From Onthophagus taurus (Eukaryota; Arthropoda; Insecta; Coleoptera; Scarabaeidae), in contig NC_091971.1 in assembly GCF_036711975.1 (NCBI RefSeq), forward strand, positions 2,115,501-2,179,500: a stretch of 64,000 nt of DNA, written 5' to 3'. A model generated the notes under the pieces. It saw only the letters and a list, made by a program, of their open reading frames with translations, did not search any database and had not been told where the DNA came from. The position numbers and the translations under genes are program-made. Shown one piece after another: positions 1 to 13,000 of the stretch. Numbering within the stretch: position 1 is the first letter of the stretch; each line of letters begins with the position of its first letter.

Positions 1-1297
1 TGTTAGATTATTTAAAAATCTCTCCAAGAATTATGATACTGTCATAAGTCATGACTCATTAGAAACAAATCAATGTGATTCACATATATCAAATTTGCAG
101 ATTATTGTGCCGAAACCATGATTAACACATTAGCTATATAAATAATTGTTTTTAGTGGGTACTATTACTCCGTAAATCTCTAACATCATTTTTATCATCA
201 CTTCAACTCCAATTTTATTCATTTACACAATAATTAAACATAACTTAATCAAATTTCTTATTTATTTGACAATTAGATTTTTTGAGCTGTCATTTTCAAG
301 GTCATGCCATTTTGTTAGGTCATGCTTATTTTAAGAAACCTTAAACCGCTGATATTAGAACATATTTTCGCGGACTTTATACCTTGTTTATTTAATTTTT
401 ATTTATTTAATTATTTCATTTCCTTTTTTTTATAATTCTTCGTCAATGTTATCTTTAAAGTGTTAAACTGCTAATTTCATTTCATTCCTATAACCTATTT
501 TAATTTCGTAATTGTTCGTAATGTAATCATTTTATATTACGCATTTATTTTAGTCTGATTCTAAGAATCGTTCGAAAATCTTTGTTATATAACAATTTCA
601 ATGTTATTTAATCACCATTTCAAAATTTAACAATAATACGGGGACATAAAGACATTTGATCCACAATGAAGTTATCTATCAATTCAACAAAAAGGACCAA
701 TAAAAAAGAAATGTCAAAAAAATTCTTCCGTGATTATGTATTACTCAAATCTACAAAATCCGTACAAAAATATCAAAAACAAATTTGTGCAATGATAAAA
801 AGTCGGAGATAAACTCGACATATCTAAAATGTTATTTATATAAGTATTGTGTCGAAAATCACTATTTAAGGGAAAAATGACGTTTGACAACAACCGATAC
901 CAACCAAATAATAATTTAATTACTAAAAAAATATCAAAACACATAACTTGCAAGAAAACACAAAATTAATGTTAAGTAATAAAAAAAGAGATATTTGCTT
1001 CCTATAAACACACAAAAAAATCGAACAAAGCAATGGAAAAATACAACAAAAAAACAATGTTATTTAACTTTAATCCTACTTAATCATCACATCCCACTCA
1101 TTTTCGTTATCACTATTCCAATTTAACATTAACACGCGAAGAAATTCAATACGCTATGATATCAAATAAAAATATTGATAACGAAGTGTTATCGGAATGA
1201 AAACGATTCAACAAAGCATCGAGTCACGTGACCCGTATACATATTGCTTTTCTAGAAGGTGACTTTTCCGGTTGGAAACCATATTTTAATAACTAAC
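1..1297. other. AT-rich noncoding stretch
   Basis: I see no supported exon, RNA gene or transposon end here. The stretch is AT-rich with many homopolymer runs. If the signal-peptide exon at 1298-1367 is real, this is the start of its first intron on the minus strand, with later exons beyond the left edge. Confidence 0.5.
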
Positions 1298-1367
1298 CTG
1301 TGTCGGCGATACATATCGCTGCAAGGCCCAAAAATAGGAACAGGATTGGAGTTTTCATTGCAAACAT
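1298..1367 (-). CDS. First coding exon of a secreted or membrane protein (signal peptide), partial gene
   Basis: On the minus strand an ATG at 1367-1365 opens a reading frame that begins MFAMKTPILF, continues LFLGLAAICIADT and reaches a good splice donor (ACACAG then GTTAGT at 1297-1292). The peptide has a hydrophobic core after a short basic start and an Ala/Asp-type cleavage region, so it reads as a signal peptide. A second in-frame ATG (1358-1356) would give a more typical start. The exon holds 23 codons plus one base (phase 1). The sequence just upstream on the minus strand (about 1368-1500) is less AT-rich and could be promoter and 5' UTR. The rest of the gene is not visible, so the protein family is unknown. 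The call rests on signal-peptide character plus donor site only. Confidence 0.5.
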
Positions 1368-3720
1368 ATTCTCGGATTGTTGTTTTTCAAGCGAACCCGA
1401 CGTTTCTCTAATATGAACTACTATTGTTTTTGCTTATGCACATCTGACAGTTTAATGTCGAACAAGATCACGATCGCGCATGCGTTGAAGTCGCTTTAAA
1501 GGCTGGTTTGGTTGTAAAACTGAAATTCCCAAACAGTTTAAAAAATAATTATAAATTTTAAAAAAAGTGATTAAAAATTTTTTTAGATTTGAATGAAATT
1601 CTTTTCGTTTTGAACTAATGAATGCAAAAATTAATTAAATAATTATTTAAATTTTAATATAAAAATTTTAAATAATAAAGTGTTTGGAAACCCTGGTTTC
1701 TTCTCTTACTCATGGTTCATTAAATTTTTTGTGATTATTTGTTTAATGTTCTTTGTTCGATTTGTTTATTTATTATATGGTTAATTACGTATATTTGTGA
1801 TAAGATAATAATAAAATTGTTATAATTAAACTGCATGTGTTTGGAAGATTCCTTTTTTTTATAAATTGGTAGTGCTGATATTAATAGGAAGACTATTTAA
1901 ATTTAATAAATTTCAAACATTTTGATTTTCTTTTTATCTATATTTTAATTATTTTAAATCAATATTCAAACATATATATTTTGATTTAAATATGAAATTT
2001 ATTTAAAAATAATTTAATTGCATGCCATCTATTATTAATACGTTTAAGTAAACTAAGATATAAATGACATTTTTTAATTTCTGTCATCGCTTTGAACTTA
2101 TAGGTTAGGTTACCGACATTAACGAAAGTCTTTTACGTCTTTTGTATTATAAATCTTTTTGCGAATATTTAGTCACAATAATAGTTACACCAAGTCTTGG
2201 AACTAAAAAGGTTTTCGGGTTTAAATTCTACGTCCCAATAAAAATATTTGAGAGATAGGGTATTTAATAATTACTCCACTATTATTGTTTGTAAGTTTTA
2301 TTTTTTAAAAAACCTTTTACGTTAAGCATACATGAAATAATTTGTTGTACGCGCGACGCGCATCTGCACACAATAATAGAATCAAGAACATAGATATTTT
2401 TTATCTAATGACCTGTAGACCACACGAAAATTTATACTTTTATCATGTTTTTTATGTTTTTTTATCCATAATTGTTATAATTAATTTTTATTATACGGGA
2501 GATTCGTTTATTTATTATTAATTTTTTTTTCATTGGTGATACACTACTTGTTCGATCCTGCTTTAGCGTAAATGACATAAATAAAAAATTAAATCCTCTA
2601 CTGTTTTTTTTTTAAGATGTTGGATTAAATTTTACTTGAATGAATCTTTTCCTCTTTTTTGATACTTCGTAATAGTTATTCTTACTAAACTATATGTATG
2701 ACAGATAACACTTAGTTAATTTAATATCTATTAACAATTTTTTCTTTTTTTTTATTAATTTACTATAGCTTTAACAGTATGTAGTTGTTTTTAAGTGTTG
2801 TTTTAAACATTTTGACAACATGCAGTAAAACATTTTAATTTATTTTTATTTTTTTATATTTTGTATTTACTTTTTTTGCATTGTGCTGATTTAGATGTCT
2901 ATTTTAGCGCCTGTGGTTCTTTTTTCCTTTGCTGTGATCATCACCAGATGTTTTACTGTGTGTTATAAAAGAAATAAGAATCATAGCAAAATGAAAGCGA
3001 ATAAAAATCTATTTTTGCTTATTTTTAAAAATCTATCAAATTATCTCGCATAAGAAAACATATTTACAAACTAGAACCTAAAAAAACATTTTTACGTCCG
3101 ATTTTTTTTTTTTTTTTTCGATACAATAGTTATTTTTTATCTATCACACGACAAAAAAATGTACGGGCTTTAAATAGCACGTACAAATTTTTAGATTTAG
3201 TACATAGTCCCATTAACAATGTTTGGTTTTTTTACCATTTATTTTATTATCTGTGATATTTTCGCTAAAATTGGCGAGATCGAATGGAAATTAAATCGTC
3301 CACTCTCTTGAGCTGGTTCTCTACGAAGGTTTTTACTTATTTTAATTTTTTTGTATTATTTATTCACTTTTCTTGTTAAATTTTATAGTTTTGGTACTGA
3401 AGCCGATCACTAATTCATCAAGTTCAAGAAACGCCTCGTTGAAAATTCGAAAAACTAATCCTAGAACTAAGATCATTGCGATCTTTTTCATCTACTACCA
3501 TGGGTTGTTTTTTTAATATTTTTAAAATTATCTTCTTCCATCAGATCAAAAAACGCAAAGAAATTTTTATGGTAACGTTGTATTTTTTTTTTCTGGTTTT
3601 TTATGGTTGATTTTCCCATTTTATTTTTTAAGTGTATTGTGTATTGCTCCTGTATTATTTTTTTAGGATTTTTTAGATGGCAGTAGCTCACTTGGCTCTT
3701 ATTTTTTGGATTTTTGGAGA
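1368..3720. other. Intergenic, AT-rich
   Basis: The first ~130 bases are probably the 5' flank of the minus-strand signal-peptide exon. The right end (about 3100-3720) is probably the 3' UTR and flank of the beta-subunit gene ending at 3721. Short open frames here are low-complexity Lys/Phe/Asn strings from A/T runs. I see no other gene. Confidence 0.5.
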
Positions 3721-6700
3721 CTAGTTATCGATCATTAGTTCGAAATGAACGGATCCTCTTTTATCCACGCGATCGTGATGTATGTTTTTCGCCCAAGCTT
3801 TACATTCAATATTTATTAAAACACCACCTAAAATAACATTTTAAGTTAAGACACTTTTAAATTACAAGTTGTTGCAAATTACGTGTTGGTTTTTCGAAAT
3901 AAACTGCTACTAAAGGACTTAAATAACCTTCAACATTTTTAAATGGAAAATACTGGCTTCCGAAACCTCGTCCTGGTTTATATTGTATTGAGCCGATGTT
4001 TTCATTATCTGACGGATTTTCACCTTCGCAAGATATCCAAACTGTTTGATTCTATAAAAATTAATAAATAAGACAAATATTTTTTTAAAAATAAGTTATA
4101 TTACATTTTCTGTATTAGCTTGTGTTTCGATATGCTTTTTTAAATCATCAGGCATATTTTTCGGTAAATCAGTACTAGAATAATAATCGGGTTCCCAATT
4201 GTAAATTTTATTCAATTTTAAAAAGATGCACGGCCCGCCTTGGTAACTGTTAAAATTATATTTCTTGGACGGGATGCACGGATCGATGTTGAATTCGACC
4301 TTGCACACTTTACCCTCTTCCGGTTTTCGATTTCCATTACATTCGACGGCGTGCGTTTGATCTTGATAGACTTTTAAAAACTCTTCTAACTCGTTAGTCC
4401 AATGAGACACGCTTTTGTTGTCGCTCACTTTATACCAGATCAATGTACTTTCGACGTTACTGTCCGGTGGCATTGGTCTAAATCCTAATCCCGGGTTACT
4501 ACCGATTAATGACTCGTCTAGTTGCCATTTCGGTTTTTTCGAATCCAAGGTTTGGTAAAATACCGTTAACATTGCGGCGAAGAATCCAATTAAAGCCGCA
4601 TAAAATAGAATGTAAAATAATAAAATTTTTCCTAAAATAGAAAAAGATAACAATTAGTACGGGTCGTATAACTAGCATTTTATTGTGATAAATAGGCTTA
4701 GTACTTTAACCAGCAAAAAAAAAAAATACACCACATTCTTTAAAGCACGACTTTAGCGCTCCAGGAAAGATAGATCACGGACTATAAGTATTTGAGCAAC
4801 CTTGCTTTATGGATAACAGGACCAAATACTAGGTTGGGCAAAAGTAATGTCATAATTTTATACAAATGGTGTCAAAAATTATCCTGACATTTATGATATT
4901 GACAAGTAGAAAATTGACAACAAGTAATGCAAATCTCACGTTTACCACAACAAACCACAATCCTTGTAAGTCTTGAAAGCCAACAATGAAGAAGAAAACG
5001 CTAATTTGGAGCCAAATGTCTTGCTAGCAATAATTCAAAATCGGAATCTGAGAAGACTGACTACTTACAAATTATACAATTATTTTGGGCAGTGGCAGTG
5101 GACAGAAAGTTTGGAATACAGGTGTGACGCAAAGTACGCCAAAAGCAGTAAATTTGTTATTTACTGGGCCATCATGTGAAAATGTCTTTTTTTGAAATGA
5201 CTAATAGTTTACAAAGTTGCCAGAAAACTCCAAAAACTTTGTTTTTGAGATATTATAATTGTAATACAAAGTGAAGTTAAGTATTTTTAGTTAAACAAGA
5301 CCGCTTTGTATATAAAGTGTTATTATTAGCAACTAGAAGAATTGTAAAAGTACCAACGGATATTTAGGTTCATAGAAAGAAATCAATACATGGTAAATAT
5401 GGAGATCTAACAGAATAATTTATAAAATCACCACTTATTGTAATAATTTTTATTTAATATTTGTCTTGCATCTCATGAATAATGAATGAGATCATATTGA
5501 AGATCCATCAAAACGAGTAAACTTGAATCAGTCAGAAATAGCTGCAGAGATGAAAAAAGGGGCATCCTATATTGACTGATATTATGCTTATTAACTAAGC
5601 CGTTGCTATTGAGTCTGCTTTCGTAGAAAAATACAGACTTGTTCTTTAACTCCTTGGAAAAACGCAGTTTGATTTTGAAAATTAACCCAGCAAATGATGA
5701 GGTATTTCTCTGAGGACCTGACACTTCTTCAAATTCTACTCTCGAGAACTTAATATTATCTTATTAATCAAAAAGGAATATATCGGGAATTTGTCCGTAC
5801 TCACGAATAGATTAATGGGTTGCGTTTTAGTTGGGTTGGGTTGCTTTTGAGATGAGTTCTTTCGAGTTGGGTTGGATTGCTTTCTGATTGGGTTATCGGA
5901 AGATCTAAATTTTGAAGCGCCAAAATAACTGTAAGTCACTATGTCCACCCAAGTGTCAACCACCCCATGTCAAGCCATGTTAACAAATCACATCAAGAAT
6001 TGTTTAATAAATTTGAATTGCTTAGGCCCACTTTTACCATCCTCCTGATAAACCATCTAGAGGATAGTTGCCATGGTTACGGCGATTTTAAGCGCTCTCA
6101 TTGGCTAAGAACTGGATTTATCTATCGGATAAATTTATCAAGAGGTGGTAAAAGTGGGCCTTAGACGAATAAACATAACCTCAATTATAATAACTGGTGA
6201 AAAAAGTATACTAATAAAAGGTGGTTGCTATGGTGATGTTTTTAATACAAAAAAATTTTGACAGTGACAGTTACGTGACATTTTATTGATTTTTCATATT
6301 TTGATACAAAATTAAATGCAAAAAAATATATTCCTAATAAAACGCGTTAAAAGAAATGTTAAAGTTGGTTTTAGGTTCAAGTTTCGCCAAAAATAGCTAG
6401 TAAACGGAACAATTTCATATCGATCATGCACCTCAGCGAATCCAAGAGCATGCGCATTAACGTCACACCGATTTTCCATTTGGAGAAAATGCAACGAAGA
6501 ATTACATTTTTAACAAGTTAGGTTTTTTTTTATATCCAACCATTTCATCTTAATTGATCCAGTTAATAACGGGATCATTAAAGTCGTTTATTATCAAATT
6601 GAAACCGTTAATATACAAAGTATTTAGGTCATTTCAACAATCAAAATGATTTCGATTAGAAAAATGTGTTAAATGTTGTGATCGTTTCATAATCCTTAAA

Positions 6701-8044
6701 TAAATATTTTTCAGATGACGTCATAACATTTTTTTTAATGATTAATTGAGTCCTTGATTTATAAACATTAAAATGCATTCAGACAAAAGATATTTGCGTA
6801 ACAGTTCAAGGCCGTATTAAATCAATATAATTAAAAAACGGTAGCACATGAACCATAACCATCCATAAACTTCGAATAAGAAAGGAACCCGGTTTTATTT
6901 TTCGGTACAATCCGACGGTTTAAGCACGCAAATCCAGTGGAAGTTAAAAATAACCCGCGTGTGCGCTTCAATTGATCGGCCAAAGTGAATAATAATTACT
7001 GAGTGTTCGAAACGAGCGAAAACATGCGTTTGATTATAAAATAACGGAAAATACTTGTTTTATATCATTATTTTTGGTTGCAAGATTAATTGGTATTGAA
7101 GTTAAAGCTAATAACTTTATTATATTAAGAAACAAAATTTTATTTGGTGTTTTTGTGGTTAATTTGTTGATTTAGCGGAAGTTGATAACAAAGATCCGGT
7201 TTAGAAATAAACTGTGTGAATAAATAAGTATTAATTTTTAATCATTATGTAAAATGTAAACTACTTGAGAAAAGGGAGACAACGAGCGAAATCAATATCC
7301 TATTGTTTCTCTGCTGATGGTCCTGAAACGGACGAAATCTGTCAAACAAATTACGTAACACCACTTCAAAATGGCCGTTTAAACCGGAATTTATCATTAT
7401 CTCAATTAATTTGGATACAAAAATAAATTCCTACGAAAAAGAAATCGTATTATGACCCCAAAATTCGATTAAAACAAAAATAAAGATATGAAATGATTAT
7501 GAACTGTGAGTAAAATGTAAAGCAAACGGTTTAGGTTTATTTGGTGTATGTAGGTCAAAAGGCGAAGACGAAGGGACGATTCTGAAAGGGATGAATATAT
7601 GCGCGGTCGTAAAAAAGGGGGACGATAAAAAGAGGTATTGAGAGTAAAATAAATTGGGTCGATTTTCAAGGTAAAACGAGAAAAAGAATCTTTTGAAAAC
7701 CGATTTGATTAGGATGGAGTAGAACCAACAAAGAAAACGGTGGTTACATAACACTTCAAAAGAGAACCAACAAAAAATGAAATCATAAATATATATGTTT
7801 GGAAATTAACTTCATTTAAATAATCTATGATAAATTGATAAATAAAACTGGGTTAATACCATTTCAAAATGTCGGAAAAGCTAGGTTTTTGAAAATGAAA
7901 AAAAAAAAACTTACCCCAACTGGCACCTGTACGGCCCAAAAACTGATGAGTTTCTGAGTTCCATAAGAACACTTTGAAACCCTCCCATTTGCCAAGCTTC
8001 GGGGGTCTCGTGTAGTACTGTTCGGTGCTCTTCTTGTCGGACAT
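3721..8044 (-). CDS. nrv: Na+/K+-ATPase beta subunit (nervana family), gene 1, 310 aa
   Basis: Four exons on the minus strand: 8044-7915, 4631-4105, 4051-3883 and 3827-3721 (stop TAG). Phases join without a break to give 310 residues, the usual length for the family. The protein is a single-pass type II glycoprotein that matures and targets the Na+,K+-ATPase alpha subunit. Exon 1 encodes a ~44-residue cytosolic tail with FLGRTGASWG. Exon 2 opens with the membrane span (KILLFYILFYAALIGFF) and continues with YQTLD, NPGLGFRP and CIFLKLNKIYNWEPDYY. Exon 3 has VWISCEGENP and YFPFKNVEGYLSPLVAV. Exon 4 has NIECKAWAKNI and ends RGSVHFELMIDN. Six ectodomain Cys (VEC, KVC, DPC, GPC, ISC, IEC) fit the three conserved disulfides; NKS and NQT are possible N-glycosylation sites. 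Which Drosophila nervana it matches cannot be decided here. Confidence 0.93.
4632..7914. other. First intron of beta-subunit gene 1
   Basis: A 3.3-kb intron bounded by a GT donor at 7914-7913 and an AG acceptor at 4633-4632 on the minus strand. It holds a 136-bp MITE (6025-6160). About 5815-5910 contains imperfect GGGTTG-rich repeats. I see no further exon in it. Confidence 0.7.
6025..6160. mobile_element. MITE with TTA target duplication (PIF/Harbinger-like)
   Basis: The terminal inverted repeats start GGCCCACTTTTACCA on the left and end TGGTAAAAGTGGGCC on the right. Pairing continues imperfectly to about 28 bases (TGATAAA against TTTATCA). A TTA lies directly outside each end (6022-6024 and 6161-6163). 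A 3-bp TTA duplication with GGCC-type ends is the known pattern of PIF/Harbinger-derived MITEs. The 136-bp body has no coding capacity. Superfamily assignment is inference from the duplication and the termini. Confidence 0.75.
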
Positions 8045-9049
8045 GATTCCTGGCGTGTCCCTTCGTTACGAGCAGAAGGGATGTTCTACCGGATCGGTTC
8101 CTGGGGTGGCATCGGGGAACATGCGCAACTAGCGCGACTCGGTCTTCGATCGACGGAATTTAATAACGAAGCTTGCTGCTGGTGCTGCTGCTTGCCGCGG
8201 AAATTTGCGCCTCACGCGCGCCATCTCAACGGAAAAACAACCAACTTTTACGGGAAAACCAACCCCCTCCCACCAAAATAATCGACCCAAATTCCAACCA
8301 CGCCAATGGTTACGCAATAATCTCGGGGATGGAATTTCTTATTTATCTTTTACACTCTAAAAAATAAAAAAAATATACCAAAAAATTAATTTTTTTTAAT
8401 ACGAGACGTTCAAGTTCAGAGATTCAAGCCTCAATTAATCTGTTTATTGACTCCGCTCTTGATAAAAAGTTTAAATATAACTGTTATTAAGAAGTAATCG
8501 GGCGAATATATATACAATTTTATTTGAGAAATGTATTTTTATTTATTTAAATATTTCAATTAAAATAGTGTTCATAACATTTATTTAAATAAGAAAGTCT
8601 ATCTTTTATTGAACATGAAAATTATTTCCATTTTTCAAAGTTATTACAGAAATCTGTTTAAACCATCATTACAAATGGTTGAGTAACAAATTTTAACCAA
8701 GAGATGGCAGCTCAATACAACATTCATTAAAATCAAACTTCAAAATAATTTTAAGTTTTTTTAATAAATTTCCAGAAATTCAGGAAAGTTTTCAAATAAA
8801 TACTGTTAGCGAATTAGTGATGAGAATGTATGTATGTAGTTGCATGTGGGGATGAATTTCTTTACAGCACTTAGGCCTACAGTTTTAATGAACGTTAATA
8901 TAGAACAGAAAGGGATGTTATTTAGATATGTCCGAAATGTGGGACCATGGTACGCCAAATATGGATTCCCTTAAATAGATGAGGTTGAGACAGTCACAAA
9001 TAATATGACTTACCGTCTTAGCCGTCTTTAGAGACGTGTGCCTAAACCC
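8045..9049. other. 5' flank of beta-subunit gene 1 and intergenic DNA
   Basis: About 8045-8340 is much richer in GC than its surroundings and lies just upstream of the gene 1 start on the minus strand, so it is probably promoter and 5' UTR. The open frames there on both strands look like chance products of this composition. From 8340 to 9050 the DNA is AT-rich and I see no gene. Confidence 0.5.
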
Positions 9050-9480
9050 AAATGATTCTAGTTCTAGGCATAGTGTTAGTTCTACATAGTAAAAGTGCTA
9101 GTGTAAAACTGGAATTAACACTATACCTAGAACTAGAATCACTAGTTCTAGGCATAGTGTTAGTTCAACAAATATTTCCAAAGATTTAGGTTGGTACCAA
9201 ATGTGTTGTAGATTTAAACGTCAAAATGACGTTTAACGTTACGATGACATTTGTATGTCAAAATCAATTAAAAAATCAGAATTTAGTTTTAGTTTAATAA
9301 AAATATACAACAATCTAACACGTTCTAGTTCTAGGTCTATTTTTCATTGAAGTAAAAGTAGAACTAACACTAGACTTAAAACTAGAAACATTCGGGTTTA
9401 GCCGTCTTAAGAGACGCACGTATAAACGTTTCTAGTTCTATTAGGTCTGAACTAGACGTTCCCAAGACGTTATTCAAAAA
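9050..9480. repeat. Composite hairpin repeat (modules A and B)
   Basis: Contains the GTTCTAG/CTAGAAC repeats of module A, two copies of a TAGCCGTCTT...AGACG hairpin (near 9018 and 9402), and the module B signature (TTTAGGTTGGTACCA then AAACGTCAAAATGACGTTT at about 9185-9240). The same combination recurs at 12, 23.7, 25.6, 28.6, 36.2 and 46.3 kb. It carries no protein-coding sequence. Confidence 0.8.
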
Positions 9481-10047
9481 GGATGAAGATATTCAACAAA
9501 AAAATAAAAAAAGATTTGAAATAATTTTTATTATATTATTAATTATTAAAAACTATACCAAAACTAGTGTTAGGTATAAATGATCAAACTTATTTTTAAA
9601 ATAATAAATAAAAATTAAATTAATTAAGACGAAAATATCCTAAAAATTGTAGTTAAATGCAGCTTTATCTAGTATTATCCACGGTCATATCACCATCTCT
9701 TCATACTTCTCATTCCCCGTCTCCGAAATCAAATTAACTAAAATTACTAAAGCTTCTTGCGCACGAATGACTAAACTCAACACTACACCCGAACCTCATT
9801 AGACCCAAACGATGTCTCGCCCAGTGTAAGTTTGCGTAAAAAAATTACTCTCCACCTCACGGAATGAGGATGTATTTATGTCTGAAAATCGCTAATATCC
9901 GGAGCCCTCCTACAACGGACAGGAGGAGTCCGACAGTCGTTCCTGCAGCATCCCAGTTTATTACAAGGTGGTACAGTTAAAGCACACCAAAATTTTCCGT
10001 ATTTAATTTATTTAACCATCAAACGGTTGTTAATTGATTGTGGTAAA
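9481..10047. other. 5' flank of beta-subunit gene 2
   Basis: Intergenic DNA leading to the first exon at 10048. About 9890-9975 is less AT-rich and may be core promoter or 5' UTR. I see no clear TATA box, and no gene. Confidence 0.4.
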
Positions 10048-13000
10048 ATGCCCAATAGCAGTGCCAACACCAATAATGCTATTCCGCAAGTTAAAAGTAG
10101 GCAACAATCAATTGCCCAAATTAAACAGGAGGAATTGTTAAACGCCCAAACTGCATATTATATAAAGCCGGAAGAAATGAAGCTTTCGGATGGGCAGAAA
10201 TTCAAAAAATTTCTTTGGGATCCGAAAGAAAATAAATTATTTGGTAGAAATGGAGCGAGTTGGTGTAAGTAATTAAAAATAATTAGAATAAATTAAAAAT
10301 TTTGAAAATAGTTCACGATTTTAATCAGAGATGGCACTAAAATTAATCTAATAATTTCTTTCTAATTTTACTGATTATCCCCATCAAAATTATCTTAAAA
10401 TCTTATTTCACTTGATAAATTTCTTTTATAACGGAATTTAATTTATATAAATTCTTCAAAAACAATTAAATTTTAGTGTGGTAACATTGGTATTAAAAGA
10501 CTTTTCCCCCACCACGTCGTAAAAGACCTCGCCTATCCTATGAATCAAGCGTAAAGTAGCAGTGTTTACGTTTTTTTACGTTAGTGTTAGATTATTTGTA
10601 ACTTTTCCGTCCATTATAACTTAAATTTATTACTTCATAAACATAAAATGGTAGCTATTAAGAACGAAGACGAATTCCAAATGATGCCACCGTTAAAAAC
10701 GAAATTATTCGATCCAAAACAACGTACTCTTTTAGGTCGAGATTCGGCTAGTTGGGGTGAGCCTTTCGTTTATTTTTTAAACGGTTACTAGGGCAACGAT
10801 AAGATTAACTTTTTGATTTTATAAATTATAGTTTATATTCCTCATAATAAAATTCGTACTGTTTCCAATAATTTTGGAATGTATGAGTTGTTAAAATGAG
10901 TCATTAAAAAAGTTTTGTAATTAGTGATTTCTTTTTTTGTTTTTAGCAAAAATTGGACTTTTCTATTTGATTTTTTTATGGAATGTTAGTTGCTTTAGTA
11001 GCCATTTGTATGTGGGTGATTTTCCAAACTTTAGATCTAAGAATTCCTAAGTGGCAATTAGATAGATCGATAATCGGAGTTCTAGTTTTAGACGCACAGC
11101 TAAACCCACTGTCTAGTGTTAGTTCTAGTTTTACACTAGCACTATTACTAGAACTAACACAAGACCTTGAACTAGAATCATTCAGGTTTAGCCGTCTTGA
11201 GAGATGTGTAGCTAAATCCGAATATTTCTAGTTGTAGGTCTAATGTTAGTTGTAGTTTTACACTAGCACTATTATTAGAACTAACACAAGACCTAGAACT
11301 TGAAACATTCTTAATTTTTCTTAAAAATCCAAAAAACTGTTTTTGGAAAAAAGTCATTGTCAATTTTTGAGGTTATGTTTTTTTTTAATATTGTCAACTG
11401 ATTCTGAAGATAACGAGTTAAATAAATCTTTTATGTATATTATAAATCTAGTAAAGAAACGTTAATTTATAGTTGTACTCACGATTTATGACACTTATAG
11501 TCGAAAATTGATCCTTTTAGCATCTTCGCAGTTTGAACTTGAATTACGTCATTTTGATTGATTTTCACCCAAATTTCGATTACAACTAAAGTATGGTTTA
11601 AAATTGTTTGAGCGTTATTATAAAATAAGTTTTAGTGTGTTTTATTTTCGTTAAGAACCTAATAAATAATAAAAATTACTTTTCAAAAATTGAGTGACAG
11701 TTAAACTTCAAAAAAATTTGTTACCAACACAAACTGATAAAATAATTGTAACAACCCTAGTAACTTTTTATTTAGCCAACCTAAGATCATCAATTAACTA
11801 ATAATTAACTTTTTCTTGTATTATCTTCGGGTTAAATTCTTGTTTATATGAAAAATTACACGAGGATGTTTAGGATGTATCTCTTTTTTTTGTATGTATA
11901 TAACTACAAATTTATATAAAAACGAGTTTACATCGCTTCCGGTTAGATTTTAAATCTTGTTCAATAATTGTTAATCTCTAAATATGTGATAATTAACGAT
12001 AATATTTACGATATTTCAAAGTGAAAAATATCGTACCTACCACTATCACTAGAACTAACACAAGACCTAGAACTAGAATCATTCGGGTTTAGCTGTCTTG
12101 AGAGACGTGTGGCTAAACCCGAATGTTTCTAGTTCTATGTCTAATGTTACTTTTAGTGACATAATAAATAACAAGTAAGTTAAACCTTCGCAATAAACTC
12201 CAATCTAATGAAATAAAATCTAAAAAACTAGAACTAGAAAGTTTCCTGTTAAACGTCAATTTGACAATTAAACGTCAACATTGTTAAAAAAGATCTCAAA
12301 AAACTCAAAAATCAGTCAATTTAAATATTAAAAGTAGCGAAATATATTACTATAAATCAAAAAAGTTATTAAAAAAACTGGTTAAAAATATTCGACATTC
12401 ATCAAAAGATTTTCAAAAATTTAGGTTGGTATCATTTTAGAAAAATGTAAATTTAAACGTCAAAATGACGTTTAATGTTACGATGACATTTGTATGTTAA
12501 AATCATTTAAAAAATCAGAATTTAGTTTTAGTTTAATAACAATATACAACAATCTAACGCTTTCTAGGTCTATTTTTCATTGTAGTAAAAGTAGAACTAA
12601 CACTATACCTAGAACTAGAAACATTCGCGTTTAGCCGTCTTAAGAGACGTGCGACTATACCCGAATGTATCTAGTTCTATGTCTAAAGTTAGTTTTAGTG
12701 ACAGTGCATTCATATATTGCGAGTTATATGAAATTCCCGGTATACTTCATAATAATAAAATTTGTATTGTTTCCGATAATTTTGGAATGTATAAGTTGTT
12801 AAAAATGAGTCATTAATAAAGTTTTGTAATTAGCGGTTTCCTTTTTGTTTTTAGCAAAAATTGGACTTTTCTATTTGATTTTTTATGGAATGTTAGCTGC
12901 TTTAGTGGCGATTTGTATGTGGGTGTTTTTCCAAACGTTGGATCCAAGAATTCCTAAGTGGCAATTAGATAGATCGATAATCGGAACTAATCCCGGTTTG

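Noticed and set aside
741-953. 70-codon minus-strand frame
   Set aside because: Composition is that of AT-rich noncoding DNA, with no domain, splice context or repeat partner.
3488-3691. Lys/Asn-rich minus-strand frame
   Set aside because: Product of A/T runs in the probable 3' flank of beta-subunit gene 1.
4970-5180. Plus-strand frame near a sequence reading AGGTTGGGCAAAAGTAATG, considered as a mariner remnant
   Set aside because: No transposase motif in any frame and no matching inverted end found.
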